The notes beneath the pieces are model-generated. The model saw only the letters and a program-made list of their open reading frames with translations. It did no database searches and had not been told where the DNA came from. From Pisaster brevispinus (taxonomy: Eukaryota > Echinodermata > Asteroidea > Forcipulatida > Asteriidae), in NCBI GenBank assembly GCA_023634235.1, contig JAMKCF010000001.1, positions 12,162,258 to 12,226,257 on the forward strand: a stretch of DNA of 64,000 bases, in the 5' to 3' direction. Position numbers and translations under genes: made by a program. Shown here piece by piece: positions 22,502 through 33,035 of the stretch (the stretch's first letter is position 1; each line of letters begins with the position of its first letter).

Positions 22502-23227
22502 ATGCTATATCAACCTGCTCCTGGTCAAACCCCCATGAAGCCTGACATTCTGATGGATGGGAGCCCACTCAACGTTGTCCAAACGTTCAAGTACCTCAGC
22601 TCCACCCTAGCAGTTGGAAACACCCTGGATGCCGAGCTCAATGGCAGGGTAAAGGCTGCAGCGGCGTCATTTGCTCGCCTGAAGGACCGGCTCTGGAGTC
22701 AGCGTGGCATCAGACTAACCACAAAGTGCAAGGTATACCGATCCGTAGTATTGAGCGCTATGCTCTACTCGGCAGAAACCTTCACTCTCAACAGAAGACA
22801 CATTAACAGGCTCTCCGTTGTGCAGTTGAGACATCTTCGCACAATAATGGGTATTTCCTGGAAGGATAAGGTCACCAACGTTGAAGTTCTAAATCGCGCC
22901 AACATGCCTTCCATTGAATCAATCCTGGCCCAAATACAGCTGCGCTGGACTGGACATGTTCTACGTATGCCAGAGGAATGCATCCTGAAGTCCCTTCTAT
23001 ACAGTGAGTTGTCTTTAGGGAAGTGCACTCGTGGATGTCCCCTGCTCCGCTACAAAGATGTAGTGAAAAGAAACATCAGAGCCGCGGTTATACCAGCAGA
23101 TTGGGAACACCTGGCCCAAGACCGACCTGCATGGCGGCACCTGGTCCAACAGGGCGCTGAACGAATACATGATGCATGGGCCCAGAGCCAGGCGGAGCAC
23201 GCAGGCATGCCCATGCTGTTCGAATGA
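22502..23227 (+). pseudogene. LINE RT thumb and C-terminal domain
   Basis: An open 241-codon frame after the catalytic region: FKYLSSTLAVGNTLDAEL, KVYRSVVLSAMLYSAETF, RHLRTIMGISWKDKVTN, QLRWTGHVLRMPEE, then a Cys-poor C-terminal tail ending PMLFE. Typical of RT thumb plus C-terminal extension in this LINE type. It is unbroken, but the upstream catalytic part is dead. Confidence 0.8.
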
Positions 23228-23230
23228 CCT

Positions 23231-25181
23231 CTGCCGGCATCGTCTGACAAGACGGCCTGACGACGACGATTACTTTCACTAGTAGCAGTAATGACAAAAC
23301 TGACAAGGATGATGCTCCATGCCTGGCTGTTTTAGGGAATTTTTAATTTCATTCTCCTGAGAGTGACCTACAAACATTGAATTGTCTTTGGAGCTACTTG
23401 GAAAACCATTATTCCCAAAAAAGAGATTAATTGTATGACAAGAGCACCACTACAATTTACAGTAGGTTTGGTGAAGTCTATAAACCCGTTATTATCAATC
23501 CCAAGAGCTTTCAGAGGGTTTGTAGATGTTTTCAGTCATAATAATTTCAAGAAAAGTCGTTTCCAATGTTATTTTGGTTAATTATTTTGCTAAATACAGG
23601 CCGAATGCATACTTCCGAATGCATACCGTATTGCGTGACACTAACTATAGTTTATAAAAGGTTTTTGGGAAATCAACTACCCCTCCCCCCCCCCCCCACC
23701 CCCACCCCCACCACACACACACACACATGTGGATGTTTGTTTAAGCAAGGTGTCTGTTACCTTGATAAAGGTCAACAAGTCTCAAACAGGCTCCGCTGAT
23801 AGCTACAAGCAGCCCTGGACAGAATGATTGATGGTTGTTATCCCTTGAGACTTTGCCAAGATTTCTGTGTACAAACCAATCGCAGCCCTCCCGACCACAG
23901 GATTTGTAGGTGAATGAACTCTACCCTGTGCAAATAACACCTGCAATATGTTTCTGCATGGTATGATGGTAGACTGCCCAAAGGTTGAAAATTTGTTTAA
24001 TTTCCTGGGCGGAATTATGGGGAAAAAAGGCAAAAACCTACTACGGACTATAGTAGGGCTAACTCTATGATGGGAGTCTATTGATGTCTACCATTATCCC
24101 TTCGTGCCGCGCGGTAAACGGATTCTATTCCGGAAAATGCTGCCGGATCGTCTGGGTTGTAAAAAACCCTCGAAGGTAATTTTCCCATCGTTCTCAGTTT
24201 GGATTACCAGGGTGCTGTTACAACAGGCGGAACCACATCAAATCTTATTAAACAGGAATTTAAACCCACACCCTAACTTTGGGGGACAACAGTTCATGAT
24301 GGCATTTACAACAAAAGTGGTGAGTTTTTGCTGTGTGAGTGGCTTAATAAGGGGTCCAGTGTTGTTTAGAGGGTGTGGATATGCCACGTTTCTTTGTCCT
24401 TTTCTTCTTAGTGGGTGTTTTGGGGAGGTGGTGGGCCTCTGCAAACAGCTTCGTAAGTCCATATCCGTCTTCTTCTGGTAACAAGTTTTACGAAGAGAAG
24501 TTTTACTCAGTGCCACCTATAGTTGAAAGAATGCCAGTCCAATTCATAAACCAATCAGAGCAGACCACAAACTCTCCAAGACAGAGGTCTTAAATTACCC
24601 TAATCCCACAAGGATGTTTACTTTTCTAGCAAGTGTTACATAACACCCCATCAGTATGCAGGAGTTTTACCAAGGTCAAGTTGCACAACTCACAGAGTAC
24701 ATACAGAGTACATAGGGCTATACTGTCTGTGTACACTGTGAACAGTATGTAGCAAGTGTTCAACAGTTTTCCAAATAAGAGGGACTGTATCTAGTTAGTG
24801 TATTTAAAAAAGTAACAGTTCAACTTCAAGTGTTTTTAGTCTAGAATAGGAGTGTTATTAAATCAGTAAGTAGCTGCAGGTTGTTCTAATAGTCACATTG
24901 AACCAAATTTGCTTCATGTTTCCATTAAACATATCTATATTTTTTCAGTTCCAAGATCAAAAATATTTTTGTCTCGGTACTGTTTAGTATCTAAAAAGTA
25001 TTTAAGACAGACACGTGGGTGTTAATTATAGACACATTAAAAATGTAATTGTATTTGCGATCTAACATAAAAAGCAAAGAATTCAGAGTTTTTCGATGTT
25101 ACTTCTTCATGATTTTATTTTTTGAGATGAACAAAATTTAAAACACATTTACACATCAAAATAACTTTTAGCTGAATACCT
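23231..25181. other. No gene recognised; low-complexity block at 23683-23728
   Basis: A C-rich then (AC)n stretch lies at 23683-23728. Open frames at 24104-24593 (both strands) overlap one another and resemble no family. No splice-supported exon was found by eye. TGATGGTAGACTGCC and related text around 23960-24090 is unremarkable. Confidence 0.45.
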
Positions 25182-25319
25182 ACTGACATTCATCAGTTTA
25201 CAAGAAAGGTTTCAAAGGTCTTAACAAATAAATAACATGAATACATAAAGCTGGTTCCATTAACTGACATTCATCAGTTTAAAAGAAAGGTTTCAAAGGT
25301 CTTAACAAATAAATAACAT
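25182..25319. repeat. Direct duplication, period 81 bp
   Basis: ACTGACATTCATCAGTTTA followed by a shared AAAGGTCTTAACAAATAAAT block starts at 25182 and again at 25263. About 57 bp are nearly identical between the copies. Confidence 0.8.
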
Positions 25320-25533
25320 TAGAAAGCACATAACACTGTAACAAATACAGTTAAGTAGTCATGTAGACTAACCATCACCTGCGAATCATGTTTTCTGGTA
25401 CATTTACCTACTGCTGCACTGTATCATGTTATGTATATCCCTGAGTGTATTTAAAATATTTAATTTTCTTTAGTCAGTTCCTAAATGCACCAAAGGTAGA
25501 TATTATAAAAAGTAGTGTTATCAAAAACACTTA

Positions 25534-26690
25534 AGCTTCATACACAGAGTTTAATTTAACTACACGTGGAAAAAAACAAATGCCATCAAAATTTATGTTA
25601 AACAGATATTTGGCATTTTCAAAGTTTCACACTCCAAAGTTATCGATATGAAAGTAATATTACTGGCAATCTCAGACTTCAAACACCTAGTTCAAATACA
25701 TGTGAATAAACATGCAAACTGAAGCTATGGTACAACAGGTCTTTGGCATTTTCAGAGTTTCACACTCCAAAGTTATCGATATAAAAGTAAAATACTGGCA
25801 ATCTCGTTCACACTCCAAAGTTATCTATATAAAAGTAAAATACTGGCAATCTCGGACTTCAAACACTGAGTTTAAATACATGTAAAAATCAAATGCAAAC
25901 TGAAGTTATGTACAACAGATCTTTGGCAATTTCAGAGTTTCACACTCCAAAGTTTTCGATATAAAAGTAAAATACTGGCAATCTCGGACTTCAAACACTG
26001 AGTTTAAATACATGTAAAAATCAAATGCAAACTGAAGTTATGTACGACAGATCTTTGGCAATTTCAGAGTTTCACACTCCAAAGTTATCTATATAAAAGT
26101 AAAATACTGGCAATCTCGGACTTCAAACACTGAGTTTTAATACATGTAAAAATCAAATGCAAACTGAAGTTATGTACAACAGATCTTTGGCAATTTCAGA
26201 GTTTCACACTCCAAAGTTATCGATATAAAAGTAAAATACTGGCAATCTTGGACTTCAAACACTGAGTTTAAATACATGTAAAAATCAAATGCAAACTGAA
26301 GTTATGTACAACAGATCTTTGGCAATTTCAGAGTTTCACACTCCAAAGTTATCGATATAAAAGTAAAACACTGGCAATTTCGTTCACACTCCAAAGTTAT
26401 CTATATAAAAGTAAAATACTGGCAATCTCGTTCACACTCCAAAGTTATCTATATAAAAGTAAAATACTGGCAATCTCGGACTTCAAACACTGAGTTTTAA
26501 TACATGTAAAAATCAAATGCAAACTGAAGTTATGTACAACAGATCTTTGGCAATTTCAGAGTTTCACACTCCAAAGTTATCGATATAAAAGTAAAATACT
26601 GTCAATCACAGACTTTAAATACCAAGTTTATACTTGAATGGCATGATTTAAAAGCAATGGCATTTAAGCAATCAAATTCAAAGTGAAGCA
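25534..26690. repeat. Satellite/minisatellite array, 133-bp monomers with 47-bp sub-duplications
   Basis: The anchor ACAGATCTTTGGCAATTTCA (or a close variant) occurs at 25602, 25735, 25915, 26047, 26179, 26312 and 26539. Spacings are 133, 180, 132, 132, 133 and 227, i.e. one monomer or one monomer plus one or two 47-bp units. The extra unit is TTCACACTCCAAAGTTATCT with following TATAAAAGTAAAATACTGGC text. A partial monomer precedes at about 25534 and a diverged one trails to 26690. It lies directly downstream of the minus-strand PHD/DDE-like gene. Confidence 0.9.
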
Positions 26691-26772
26691 TCTGAGTTTC
26701 TTGTAACAGGAGGCAAGCATCACAAAATATTGAGTGATGAAATAAATAATAATTATGATATATACAACGGGC

Positions 26773-28925
26773 TCATTTATCTTCTTTTGGGCATTTTTGG
26801 CACTTTCTAACACCTACTAGTTTGTATCTCCCATTGCAACCTTCCTGTCTGCATGTAAGTTTGACGGTATTTAGCTGTTGCTTATCTGCCAGCATTCTTT
26901 GACCATGGTGTTGAAACATAAGTTTTGATCTTGTTGTTTCATTTCTCACAGAGGTGAAGATGCGTTCATCGGCATTGAGTTGAGCATGCAGACTCTCTAT
27001 ACCCTGTTCACTGAGTAGACCCACGGTGTTCCATAACTGGGCACACTCAGGAACATGGCATAAGAGAAAATGCAACTTAGGTGGAATCCACTCATTTGGA
27101 AAAATCTGCGGAAACCACGAGCCCAACTCCCAGCACTTCACGCACAGTTCTTCAACCTCTGCGAAAGACAAAAAGACACCCTTCCCCGTTAAACGAAATA
27201 TATCTCTCAATCTAAAAAAACAGCTCTCTGTAGTGTTCCTGCTCATCAAACCCATCCAGCACTTCAATAAGCTTATCAGACTGTTCCAGGATAGTTTTAC
27301 AATGATTACCTACGAAGCACTGAGAATGATAAGCTTTTTTTTTTACCCCCAACCCGTTTTGGAAAACTTCCCCCAGTTTCTTTTCATACAGACCCATTTG
27401 TGCCAACACCTCCTTATATACTTTGTCTAACTCTGCTTTTAACCTATCTTTTCTTTCTTGAGATCTTTCATCACGTCTTTGTGTCTATTTACAATTATTT
27501 CCTGTTGCCGAACAACATCATCAACATTTTCCACCTCTCCTTTACAAACCGGACATTCATATCTTTGGTTAGTCATGTCTAATAATATCGAAGTCTTATA
27601 TAGCGCACGTATCTACCAAACAAGGTACTCAAGGCACTGAGTATATACAAACTTTCAGAAAGATAGGTTATTGCAGTGGTGGATTCTGAGACCCATTTAT
27701 TTAGCACCGTATAAGGGTTTACAAGGTGCTACGGCGCATTAAGCAGCCACAACCAGGAACACCGGGGCGAACCCCTTCTCTTTTCGATAAGTGCACTGGG
27801 TTCTTTTACATGTGTTACACAACACATGGGACCAATGGCTTTACGTCCCATCCGAAGGACGAAGCAATGGTAAAGTGTCTTGCTCAAGGACACAAGTGTC
27901 ACGGCTGGGGATTCGAACCCACACTCTGCTGATCAGAAACACCAGAGCTTGAATTCGGTGCTCTTAACCACTCGGCCACGACATGTCTACACCTTTCATC
28001 CCCACACAATCTTTGTGAAACCATCCACTTTCCTCTTCCTCACCACCACACACATCACATTGTACCCACTCAACATCTCCTTCTACAAACCCTTCCATTA
28101 CTGCTACAGCGCAAGCTGGCAATGCACATGGATCACTTTCACCCCTTGCCCTTCTTCCAGTTCTCACCTTTTTAAAACCTTGCAACAGCCTCTCCTCATA
28201 GTTCAACCCTGCCATTGCCTCGCTGTATTCTCTCACTCTCCTCTGCCTTGATGGAAATACGCTGCCACCTATCATTAAATGCATGATTTGCTTCGCCCAA
28301 GTTTCCTCGGTCCACACTTCACAATTTTTCAATAATCCGATAAAACCTTACGACCAAACCTAACATCACATGGAGGATGGGGGGAGCTATGTGGAGCAAG
28401 TCATGAATGATAGGCAACATTGGTTGGTGAGAGATAGAATGGTGAAACTGGCCATTTGCCTTGGTGTTACCTCCGTTTCTTGGATCTGCCTGGTTATCAG
28501 ACAGATCCTGGACAAGATCCTCTGGCTCACGTTTTGGGAACCAGTCAGGGTTGTCCAGAAAGCCATCACCATCCCTTACTTTTGGAGAGTGGACTTTTCC
28601 GGATGGTGAGAGGTCTTTGAGGGGTATGTAACACCAAAGGCAGGGGTACATTGAATTTGGCCCCATATGGCCTGTTACTTTTGACAAAAATTCATAATCT
28701 CCCACCAAAAACACGAAAAATCTTATTTTCACCCCCCACTCTTATTTGAGAAATTTGTTGAAGTTTTAGAAGCTGATCTCGGAAATGACCGAAAACAACT
28801 TTCATGTTGGCATATGAATCTGTGGCCTGATACATGGCAAGGAGGTCCGTCTTGTCTGCCGAGTTGGAATCCGTGAAGTTGCAGACCTGGATAGCCAACT
28901 TAGTACTCGGACCTCCTTTATCCCC
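26773..28925 (-). pseudogene. DDE-transposase-like protein with embedded PHD finger, decayed
   Basis: Minus-strand coding sequence starting after a strong acceptor (pyrimidine run then CTAG at 28926). In order: GDKGGPSTKLAIQVCNF (candidate first Asp), ATDSYANMKVVFGHF, VGDYEFLSKV with PCLWC eight to ten residues on (candidate second Asp plus CxxC), PILHVMLGL, a PHD-type zinc cluster (CDVCGGEEEESGWFHKDC, second half after the SINE), AYHSQCFVGNHC, PPKLHFLLCHVPEC, LSEQGIESLHAQLN (candidate Glu) and a C-terminal CRQEGC/CQKC cluster ending at 26773. I recognise the GDYEFL/FVGNHC/EQGxES pattern from many uncharacterised invertebrate proteins but cannot name the superfamily. The DDE reading is inference. 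Frame changes near 28735, 28325, 27450 and 27240, plus the SINE, make this a relic. Confidence 0.65.
27582..27981 (-). mobile_element. tRNA-derived SINE, about 400 bp, with 8-bp target duplication
   Basis: On the minus strand it begins GTCGTGGCCGAGTGGTTAAG (tRNA-Ser-like head with the pol III A box) and has a B box GGTTCGAATCC (near 27910-27920). A body with CCTTGAGCAAGACACTTTAC follows, typical of invertebrate tRNA-SINEs. It ends in TATATAAGACTTCGATATT. It is flanked by CATGTCTA at 27574-27581 and 27982-27989. It interrupts the PHD finger of the surrounding minus-strand gene, in the same orientation. Confidence 0.88.
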
Positions 28926-28971
28926 CTAGAGGAAAAAAAAAAGCAAAGAAGAACATCATATTAACCCTTTC

Positions 28972-29086
28972 CTTACCATAGGCGACTTTGGTCGACTGCG
29001 GACGTACCTACGCTTGCTTACCATAGGCGACTTTAGTCGACTGCGGACGTACCTACGCTTCCTTACCATAGGCGACTTTAGTCGAC
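28972..29086. repeat. 45-bp repeat inside the piggyBac left end
   Basis: CTTACCATAGGCGACTTTRG followed by TCGACTGCGGACGTACCTACG starts at 28972, 29017 and 29062 (period 45; the third copy is partial). Each contains GCGACTTTAGTCGAC-type partial dyad symmetry. Such subterminal repeats are candidate transposase-binding sites. Confidence 0.85.
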
Positions 29087-29242
29087 AAAACGAACGCTCA
29101 TTTTCCGAGAGGCTGAAACTGTTTAGTTTGCTGCCCTCCAGAGTTGATTTTTGTACAGTGTGAAAGAGCGAGATGTAAGCTTTCCAATGATGTAAAGAAC
29201 AATAGGGGTCACCAAAATGACTTTTTGAGAAAATCGAGCGCG

Positions 29243-31016
29243 ATGGAGGACAGAAATGCTCAGCTGTTAGCTGAAATTTTCGCAGACAGCGACTCTGAAA
29301 TTGATTCGAGTGAATCAGATGATGATATCGTCATGGATTCAGAGGATCCATTGTCAGATTCTGACGAAAATGAAGCTGGGCCGAGTACGTCATCTGCTGC
29401 CAGTGCTGGGACGGCTCGCCGTGCACCCACCAGACCAAACCTTGCGGGACGGGGGTTGCGCGGTGTACGAGTGCGTGGTGGAGGAGGTCGCCGTGGAGCA
29501 GGCCCCCGCGGTAGCCGACCCAAGAGACCGAAAAGAAGTTCTTTCCGCGATGGATGGAATCTCGTCTCAGACCACATTCTGGCACCACTTCAATTCACGG
29601 GAAGAAGTGGTCCTACCGATGACCTCGCTGATTTCAGCCCAGTACAATGTTTCATGTTGTATTTTACAGCAGCCGTTTGGGATCTCCTTGTCACAGAGAC
29701 AAATAGATATGCCAACCAAAGCCTGCAAGGATCACCAGATAAAGCTGAAAAATGGGCATGTAACCCTGTTGATGAGAATGAAATGAAAGCATTTGTAGCC
29801 CTGCTCCTTGCCATGGGTATAGGCCGAATGCCCCAATACCACATGTACTGGTCAACATTAGATATTTTACACAATTCATTTTACTCTTCCGTCATGTCCC
29901 GCAATCGCTTCTTATTGATCCTCCGCTACCTCCATCTCTCCAATAATGATGCACCAAGAGCCATTCAAACAAACTTTGGAAATTGCAGCCCTTTCTCGAC
30001 CTCATTCTGCCGCTATTCCTGACTGTTTACAAACCTCGTCAACATCTTTCTCCAGACGAAAGTATGTTGAAGTTCAAAAGACGCCTCAGTTTTGTCCAGT
30101 ACATGCCCAAAATAACCCATCAAATGGGGCATGAAAGCATTTTCTTTGAATGAGTCGTCAACAGGTTACACATGTGCCTGCAAACTGTATACAGGAAAAG
30201 AAGAACATATCATTGCACCACCTCCGGCCATCCCACAAGATCCTGCACTCCACCATCCAACTAATTTATACGTCAGCGGACATGTCATCCTTGATTTGAT
30301 AGAGGGCTTCGAAAACAAGAGACACATAATTTTCTGCGACAACTACAAAACTACACAAGCCCTTCATTATTTGATAAACTTAGTCAACTTGGATTTAAAT
30401 GCTGTAGGACTGTCAAATACCATAGCAACGGTTTGCCCCCCGACGCCAATCCGAAGCATCATAAGATGAAGAAAGGCGATCCACCAACATTTCTTGAGAA
30501 AGCTGGACAGCTTTGCATTGTCTGGTTTGACAAGAAAGCCGTAACTGTAATGACCACCGTTGGAGATTGTACTGTCTCTCAGAAAAGAATCAGATCAATT
30601 GAGGAATACAACAAACATATGGGGGGACTGATCTAGTGTTCTTCCACATGATAGAGGTTTGCTTGGTAAATGCCTCTATTGTATACGTCAGTGTGACAAC
30701 CAACACACCCTTGACCAAGCTGAAGTTTCGTCAGGCAGTCATCACGGGGTTACTTGATGGCTGGGAATGGGATTCTTCTTGACGTGGTCGAAAGTCTTCT
30801 CGAGTAGATCTTCCGGGCCGACTGACGGAAAGAGGTCATTTTCCATCCAAGATAGAAAATGGCAGGAAACCCGATTGCATTGTTTGCAGTGACCGATCTT
30901 TGATAGGTGGTCGAAAGCAAACAACAATATGCTGTTGAAAGTGTGATAGGCCAATGTGTGCTGTGCCATGTTTTGAACGCTATCATTCCTACCTAAATTT
31001 CAAAGATGATAGACTG
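29243..31016 (+). pseudogene. piggyBac transposase, frame-broken
   Basis: ATG at 29243 (MEDRNAQLLAE), then an acidic Ser/Asp-rich N-terminus, a basic GRGLRGVRVRGGGGRRG-type stretch and the DDE_Tnp_1_7 domain: FTAAVWDLLVTETNRYANQ, EMKAFVALLLAMGIGRMPQY, YWSTLDIL. Beyond 29990 it continues in other frames: LSPDESMLKFK (first Asp), WGMKAFSLNESSTGYTC, IFCDNYKTT (second Asp), KKGDPPTFLEKAG and EEYNKHMGGL, where the third catalytic Asp block is broken by a frame change at 30636. The C-terminal Cys-rich zinc finger is seen as RKPDCIVCSDRS and MCAVPCFERYH (to 31016). At least four frame changes. Resembles PGBD4-type proteins. Confidence 0.85.
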
Positions 31017-31199
31017 TAGTGTAAATCTAATCTGTATAGTGTACTGTATAGCACTGTAATAATACAATTTGCAGTTTTGTCTAAACTAGAATAAATCTTG
31101 ATTTCTACACATTTTTTTGTATGCTCATTTGTAAAACAGTGACAGCGCACAATTGCAATTACACTTCTAGATTTGTAGATTATGATTAATTTGTATTTT

Positions 31200-32065
31200 T
31201 TATGCATGCTTTATTTTGTGTTATTCAGAAAAGATGCACTTACTCATGGTAAAAACTTGTATAAATCTCATTTGCACAAATTGTTCACAACTCATGCCAT
31301 TGAATTTGATTATGTCTGTTTACCAGCCTTTTGCATACATCTCAAAGTACATGTACTTTTATTTTTGTTTTGTAATGGAAGTGTGCTATTATGATATTGT
31401 TTCATCATGTTATTTTTTGACTTGCTTTTTTTGTCTGTGTGGTCAATAAGACACATTTATTTTTGTTTTTAGCATGGTAACATGTATATATTTTGTATTA
31501 CATTTTGTTTGTTTACCAATGGCAAATATGGTAAAACTGGAATGTACCAAAGAGGGAGAAATATAGTAGATTATTATTTGTATTTCTTCATGTATGCTTT
31601 ATTTGTTATTCAGAAAAGAAGCACTGCGAAGCTCCTGGAAAAAACTTGTATAAATCTCCACATCTGCACAAATGATGTACAACTCGAGCCATTGAATTTG
31701 ATCATGTTTATTTACCTGCCTTTTGCATACATCTCAAAGTACATGTACTTTTATTTTTGTTTTGTAATGGAAGTGTGCTATTATGAAATTCACCATGTTA
31801 TTTTGTTACTTGCCCTTTTTTTCTGTCTGTCAATAAGACAAATTTAGTTTAATTTTCAACATGGTTACATGTTTATATTTTGTCAAACTTTTTGTTTGTA
31901 AACGAATGCCAAAGGTGGTACAAGTTGAATGAACCAAAGAGGGAGAAAGATGGGTATAGTTTTTTATTTTTATCCTTATTGATTGCTTTATTTTGATTGC
32001 TTTACTCAGAAAAGATGCCTGCCGAAACTCTTTGTACAAACTGCTTTCCACATTTTTTATAAGAA
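31200..32065. repeat. Tandem repeat of about 390 bp (2.2 copies) 3' of the piggyBac ORF
   Basis: TTATTCAGAAAAGATGC-type anchors occur at 31221, 31606 and (TTACTCAG) 32002, spacings 385 and 396. Copies 1 and 2 share CTTTTGCATACATCTCAAAG, GTACATGTACTTTTATTTTT and GTAATGGAAGTGTGCTATTA. The third copy is partial. The repeated open frames at 31182-31394 and 31482-31847 come only from this duplication. Confidence 0.85.
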
Positions 32066-32440
32066 GTGTTTGCTGCAATATTGGGCTGCAGTACTCAATA
32101 AAGCTACTTATTTATACGTACATGTAAATATTCATTTGTGTTTTCCATGTTATTGCTTATTCCATGTTTTTACTGAATGGTGATTTTGTGCAACAGGGAA
32201 TGCAATAAATAAGTTTTTGTTGTGTCACTTCAAAAAAAATGAAACAATGCTTCTGTTCTGCTTTTGTACAGTACCTTACAAATCAAGAATGCTATGGTTA
32301 GTCAATACATAGGGGCCATACCTATAATCTTTATTCTATACTCGACAGTTTTCTTGTAAATGTGGAAACAGGAGATAAACTATTGAGAAGCAATTGAGCT
32401 TTTTTCCTGGGATCCTTACCTAAGCCTTTGGGATACATGT

Positions 32441-32925
32441 TTGGTGGATAAGCTGTTTTTATTTGTGCTTATCTAAAAGAAAGAGAATGTTCGCATCTGC
32501 CGAACAGTAAAGAATAAATTCGCCTGTAATTTCTGAGGCTTAAATGAAATGACTATTTTTTATATATATAAGGAATGCCCGTAGACTTCTGGGACTTTTT
32601 AAGGTAAACTAACGTAAGCCTTGGTTACCTGGACCCCTCTGCTGTGAGGGGCAAACACCACCGAGCCAGTTTCAGGGTCCACGTAGCCTTGGCGTACACG
32701 ATACTAATTTGGAAGACCAAATGCTGCAGACGGTGAACCTCGCTTGTCGAAGGTAAGACGTAGAGTGGGGCGATGAAGCCCGCTCAGTAGCTTTTTACTA
32801 GCGCGTTCTGCATCAAGAGTTAGTATGAATAGGGGGTCTTCTAAATGCTAATGAGGCTCTTTGTTGATGTACACGTGGCCGCGTCTTTGGGCCGTTCATC
32901 AAAAGAAAGGGAAGAATTCACTACA
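32441..32925 (-). repeat. 3' LTR of the gypsy element
   Basis: On the minus strand it starts TGTAGTGAATTCTTCCC and ends TTATCCACCAA (TG...CA if the last A is counted as flank or spacer). It includes a TATA-like run (32557-32571) and, close to its end, AATAAA on the minus strand (32463-32458), a likely polyadenylation signal. It appears identical to the copy at 37906-38390. Confidence 0.92.
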
Positions 32926-32938
32926 TCAGCCCCTTGCC
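32926..32938 (-). other. Candidate polypurine tract
   Basis: Minus strand GGCAAGGGGCTGA lies directly against the 3' LTR start. It is mostly purine, as needed for plus-strand DNA priming. Confidence 0.6.
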
Positions 32939-33035
32939 AAATCACATTGACCTTAATGTGATTGGTAGTAGCAAAAAAAAGAAAAAGATTTATAAACAAA
33001 TATTTATTTACAAAGAGGAGTCATGTCTTTTTACA

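Larger units (their letters stand above)
20276..23230 (+). mobile_element. Non-LTR retrotransposon (AP-endonuclease type), decayed, plus strand
   Basis: In order: an ORF1-like region (20328-20930, no clear domain), endonuclease start with LSSWNVRTLLDR (about 20900), linker, RT and C-terminal region ending at 23227. Frame changes and stops occur near 21100, 22110, 22350 and 22420. G+C is higher than in the flanks. The 3' UTR is short and I see no poly(A) or simple tail at the end. The RT resembles the family whose genomic copies are often mis-annotated as craniofacial development protein 2-like. I do not assign a clade. Confidence 0.82.
28961..32440 (+). mobile_element. piggyBac-family DNA transposon, broken, right end not found
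   Basis: The left end is TTAA (28961-28964) followed by CCCTTTCCTTACCATAGGCG, in line with piggyBac ends (TTAA target, CCY start). A transposase relic reads on the plus strand to about 31016. A long 3' region with tandem repeats runs to the gypsy insertion at 32441. No matching right end (…AAAGGGTTAA) appears before 32440, nor just after the gypsy element, so that end is deleted or diverged. Confidence 0.8.

Noticed and set aside
24104..24593. Overlapping open frames on both strands as possible genes
   Set aside because: Mutually overlapping, no family resemblance, no splice-site context.
31182..31847. Two similar Phe/Tyr-rich proteins
   Set aside because: They are translations of the 390-bp tandem repeat downstream of piggyBac.
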